Shown here one piece after another: positions 62,202 through 64,000 of a DNA stretch of 64,000 nt. Numbering within the stretch: the first letter of the stretch is position 1; the number at the start of each line of letters is the position of its first letter. A model generated the notes under the pieces. It did no database searches, had not been told where the DNA came from, and saw only the letters and a program-made list of their open reading frames with translations. The stretch covers positions 248,001 to 312,000 of the forward strand of contig JBCCGL010000002.1 of NCBI GenBank assembly GCA_039029275.1, read 5' to 3'. A program made the translations under genes and the position numbers. The DNA comes from JBCCGL01 sp039029275. Its GTDB lineage: Bacteria > Pseudomonadota > Gammaproteobacteria > JBCCGL01.

Positions 62202-63569
62202 ATGCAAAACCATCAGTTTGACGCTGTCGTAATTGGTGCCGGAATAATCGGTATCTCAACAGCGTATTATCTCGCGAAAAATCACGGCATCAGCCGCGTT
62301 GCAATTGTCGATCGTGGAGCACCGATGGCATTTACGTCAGCCCAATCCGGTGAGAATTACCGCAACTGGTGGCCACACGGAGCGATGGTTGATCTCAGTA
62401 ACCGCAGCATTGACCTGATGGAGGAAATCGCGCGTGCGTCAGACAATGTGATCAATATGACTCGGCGAGGATACGTCCTTGCCACCCGCGACGGCGATGC
62501 TGAACAAACCATCCGACGATTGGGTGAGGGCTTATCCGGAGGTGAAAACGCCCTGATTCGCCACCACACCGACTCACCGGGTCGCGCTTATCAGCGATCG
62601 GATTCTGCTGATTGGAACTCGGCGCCTGACGGCGTCGATGTGCTAGACAACCCAACCTTGATTCATAGCGTGTTTCCAGGCTTCGACCGAGAAATCAGAA
62701 AAATTGTTCACATCAGACGCGGCGGTGACATCAGCGCCCAGCAACTCGGCGAGTTCATGTTGCTATGGTTTCGAGAGAATGGAGGTGTAAGGCTGACAGG
62801 GGACGTAACAGGAGTTACTTGCGCACAAGACTTTACCGTTGACGTAAACACAGGCGAGGGGATGCAGAAGATCGTTGCGGGGTGTCTGATCAATGCAGCG
62901 GGTCCTTATCTTCAAAACATCGCGGCCATGCTCGACATTGAATTGCCGGTGTTCAATGTCTTTCAACAGAAGCTTGCATTTGAGGACAAAGAATCGGCGA
63001 TTCCCAGATCGCAACCGTTTGCGATAGATCTCGATGGGCAATTCATCGATTGGACCGACGAGGAGCGAGAGCTTTTGCAGAGCGATGGTGAACTCAGCTG
63101 GCTTACTCACTCGATGCCAGGCGCGATTCACTGCCGCCCCGACGGTGGCGAAACTGGCCGCTGGGTGAAGCTTGGCTGGGCTTATAACGCGCAGACGAGT
63201 CAGCCCTCTGCAGTACTGCCTTTGGATCCCCACTTTCCAGAAATTGTGTTACGCGGTGCTGCGCGTCTTAACCCCGCGTTACGCGACTACTACGGGCGCC
63301 TGCCTCGCGCGCGGCACCACTATGGTGGCTGGTACACAATGACGGAGGAGAATTGGCCGTTGATTGGTCCGATGGGGTATGCGGGCGCTTTTATCAACGG
63401 CGCACATTCAGGCTTTGGCTCGATGATGGCCTGCGCTGCGGGCGAACTTTGCGCGGCATGGGTGGCTGGAGCCCCGCTTCCAACCTACAGCAGCAAATTT
63501 TCGATCGATCGGGTACTTGATCCGGCTCTGATGACTGGGCTACGCAGTGCGGACAAAGGAATTCTATGA
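62202..63569 (+). CDS. FAD-dependent oxidoreductase (DAO family)
   Basis: The 455-residue protein has the FAD-binding DAVVIGAGIIGISTAYYLA and the DAO-type fold. FTSAQSGENYRNWWPHGAMVDL near residue 50 and a C-terminal HYGGWYTMTEENWPLIGPMGYAGAFINGAHSGFGSMMACAAGELCAAWV fit amine or amino-acid oxidases and sarcosine/dimethylglycine-type dehydrogenases. The substrate is unknown. It is cytoplasmic (no signal). Being divergent from the amino-acid importer and next to a second DAO protein, it probably oxidises the imported amine or a derivative. Confidence 0.85.
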   Translation: MQNHQFDAVVIGAGIIGISTAYYLAKNHGISRVAIVDRGAPMAFTSAQSGENYRNWWPHGAMVDLSNRSIDLMEEIARASDNVINMTRRGYVLATRDGDAEQTIRRLGEGLSGGENALIRHHTDSPGRAYQRSDSADWNSAPDGVDVLDNPTLIHSVFPGFDREIRKIVHIRRGGDISAQQLGEFMLLWFRENGGVRLTGDVTGVTCAQDFTVDVNTGEGMQKIVAGCLINAAGPYLQNIAAMLDIELPVFNVFQQKLAFEDKESAIPRSQPFAIDLDGQFIDWTDEERELLQSDGELSWLTHSMPGAIHCRPDGGETGRWVKLGWAYNAQTSQPSAVLPLDPHFPEIVLRGAARLNPALRDYYGRLPRARHHYGGWYTMTEENWPLIGPMGYAGAFINGAHSGFGSMMACAAGELCAAWVAGAPLPTYSSKFSIDRVLDPALMTGLRSADKGIL

Positions 63570-63641
63570 AATCAGTTTAGATCTAATCCCGGAGCGCTCG
63601 ACAGTCTGTCAGGCAAAAGACAGCAAATGTGTTTTTGCATT

Positions 63642-63688
63642 GTGTTGACATATGAAACAACTATTATATATATTGGCACAAAAAACTG
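63642..63688. promoter_or_regulatory. Second candidate IclR-regulon operator
   Basis: The 38-bp block 63642-63679 runs GTGTTGACATATG to TATATATTGGCAC and is followed by AAAAAACTG. It matches the block at 52815-52852 in 26 of 38 positions plus 7 of 9 in the tail, at identical spacing. It ends 41 bp before the last gene. The TTGACA inside it may also be a -35 box, so a bound regulator would block or shape transcription. Confidence 0.6.
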
Positions 63689-63729
63689 ACACGCTATTGG
63701 TGGCCGCACCACAGAAGCGAAGAGGAATT

Positions 63730-64000
63730 ATGGGTACTCCGTCAAATTCAGCAATTTCACTGTGGGATTCTTCAGCGGGAGAGCCCGGTGTTTCGGTTGC
63801 GTGGCAGGGTGATGTCGAAACCGATGTTGCGATTGTCGGAGGAGGTTTCACTGGCCTCTCGACGGCGCTGCATCTGGCGGAGCGTGGCGTGGCGTGTCAC
63901 GTGCTGGAAGCGCAAAAAATTGGTTATGGCGGTTCTGGTCGCAACGTTGGTCTGGTTAATGCGGGTCTGTGGTTACCGCCCCAGGACGTGCGCGCTCAAC
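63730..64000 (+). CDS. FAD-dependent oxidoreductase, N-terminal part (cut by window end)
   Basis: ATG 63730, after GAAGAGGAA, opens a frame to the window end (90 residues seen). It shows SLWDSSA, the FAD-binding VAIVGGGFTGLSTALHLAERG, and YGGSGRNVGLVNAGLW, the GASGRNGG-type motif of glycine oxidase/gamma-glutamylputrescine oxidase-like DAO proteins. It differs from the neighbour at 62202, so it is a second oxidase rather than a duplicate. Its promoter carries the candidate IclR operator. Confidence 0.85.
   Translation, partial: MGTPSNSAISLWDSSAGEPGVSVAWQGDVETDVAIVGGGFTGLSTALHLAERGVACHVLEAQKIGYGGSGRNVGLVNAGLWLPPQDVRAQ

Overview
The window looks like a chromosomal segment of a free-living, probably marine gammaproteobacterium of middling GC content. 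The main evidence is gene order: lysC-csrA-tRNA-Ser, hemA-prfA-prmC, and TPR lipoprotein-lolB-ispE-tRNA-Gln-prs-rplY-pth-ychF are arrangements typical of that class. A DmdA-like methyltransferase, a choline-sulfatase-like enzyme, PutA and an Aap-type amino-acid importer suggest a heterotroph that uses amino acids and organosulfur or quaternary compounds. Species cannot be named from the sequence.

Layout. 1-4.8 kb: end of lysC, csrA, tRNA-Ser(GCU), a gamma-carbonic-anhydrase-like protein, nei, and a YncD/PqqU-like TonB receptor. 5.1-8.2 kb: a sulfur-relay locus with dsrC (both conserved cysteines), dsrF, dsrE, a pseudoazurin and tusA. It holds two decayed stretches: one is recognisably dsrH in its expected place, the other is an unidentified broken gene. 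8.8-17.8 kb: a YbaK-like deacylase, a hybrid histidine kinase, ornithine decarboxylase, putA with a divergent Lrp-type regulator, and an orphan ParA. 17.8-25.2 kb: one-carbon and acyl-CoA genes (adenosine kinase after a DmdA-like GcvT-family protein, malonyl-CoA decarboxylase, a hydroxyisobutyrate-dehydrogenase-like enzyme, a compact MetE-like protein) plus DMT and RDD membrane proteins. 25.3-42.4 kb: housekeeping genes (gatCAB, TraT-like lipoprotein, hslO, a MoeB/ThiF enzyme, acpH, prmC, prfA, hemA, the lolB-ispE-prs-rplY-pth-ychF block, two tRNAs).

42.4-45.6 kb is an accessory island directly after tRNA-Met. It has the tail of an RHS gene split by a complete ISL3-type insertion sequence with a perfect 8-bp target duplication. 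The RHS core is re-encoded as a separate protein with its own signal peptide, translationally coupled to the RHS tail. A candidate membrane-anchored immunity gene follows, then a second, truncated copy of the signal-peptide/RHS junction, with a repeat that marks the breakpoints. This is the strongest candidate for an unusual system.

45.6-64 kb is mostly catabolic: a MOSC protein, a class V aminotransferase, LysR with a divergent DUF1330 gene, then a large cluster around an IclR regulator. One arm is metC-like/VOC/caiB/enoyl-CoA hydratase. The other is aapJQMP-like importer/choline-sulfatase-like/BisC-like, followed by two FAD amine or amino-acid oxidases, the second cut by the window end. A 38-bp imperfect palindrome occurs both in the iclR promoter and before the last oxidase gene, with a half site before aapJ, suggesting one regulon. 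The substrate is unknown; a sulfur-containing or sulfated amino compound fits the enzyme set.
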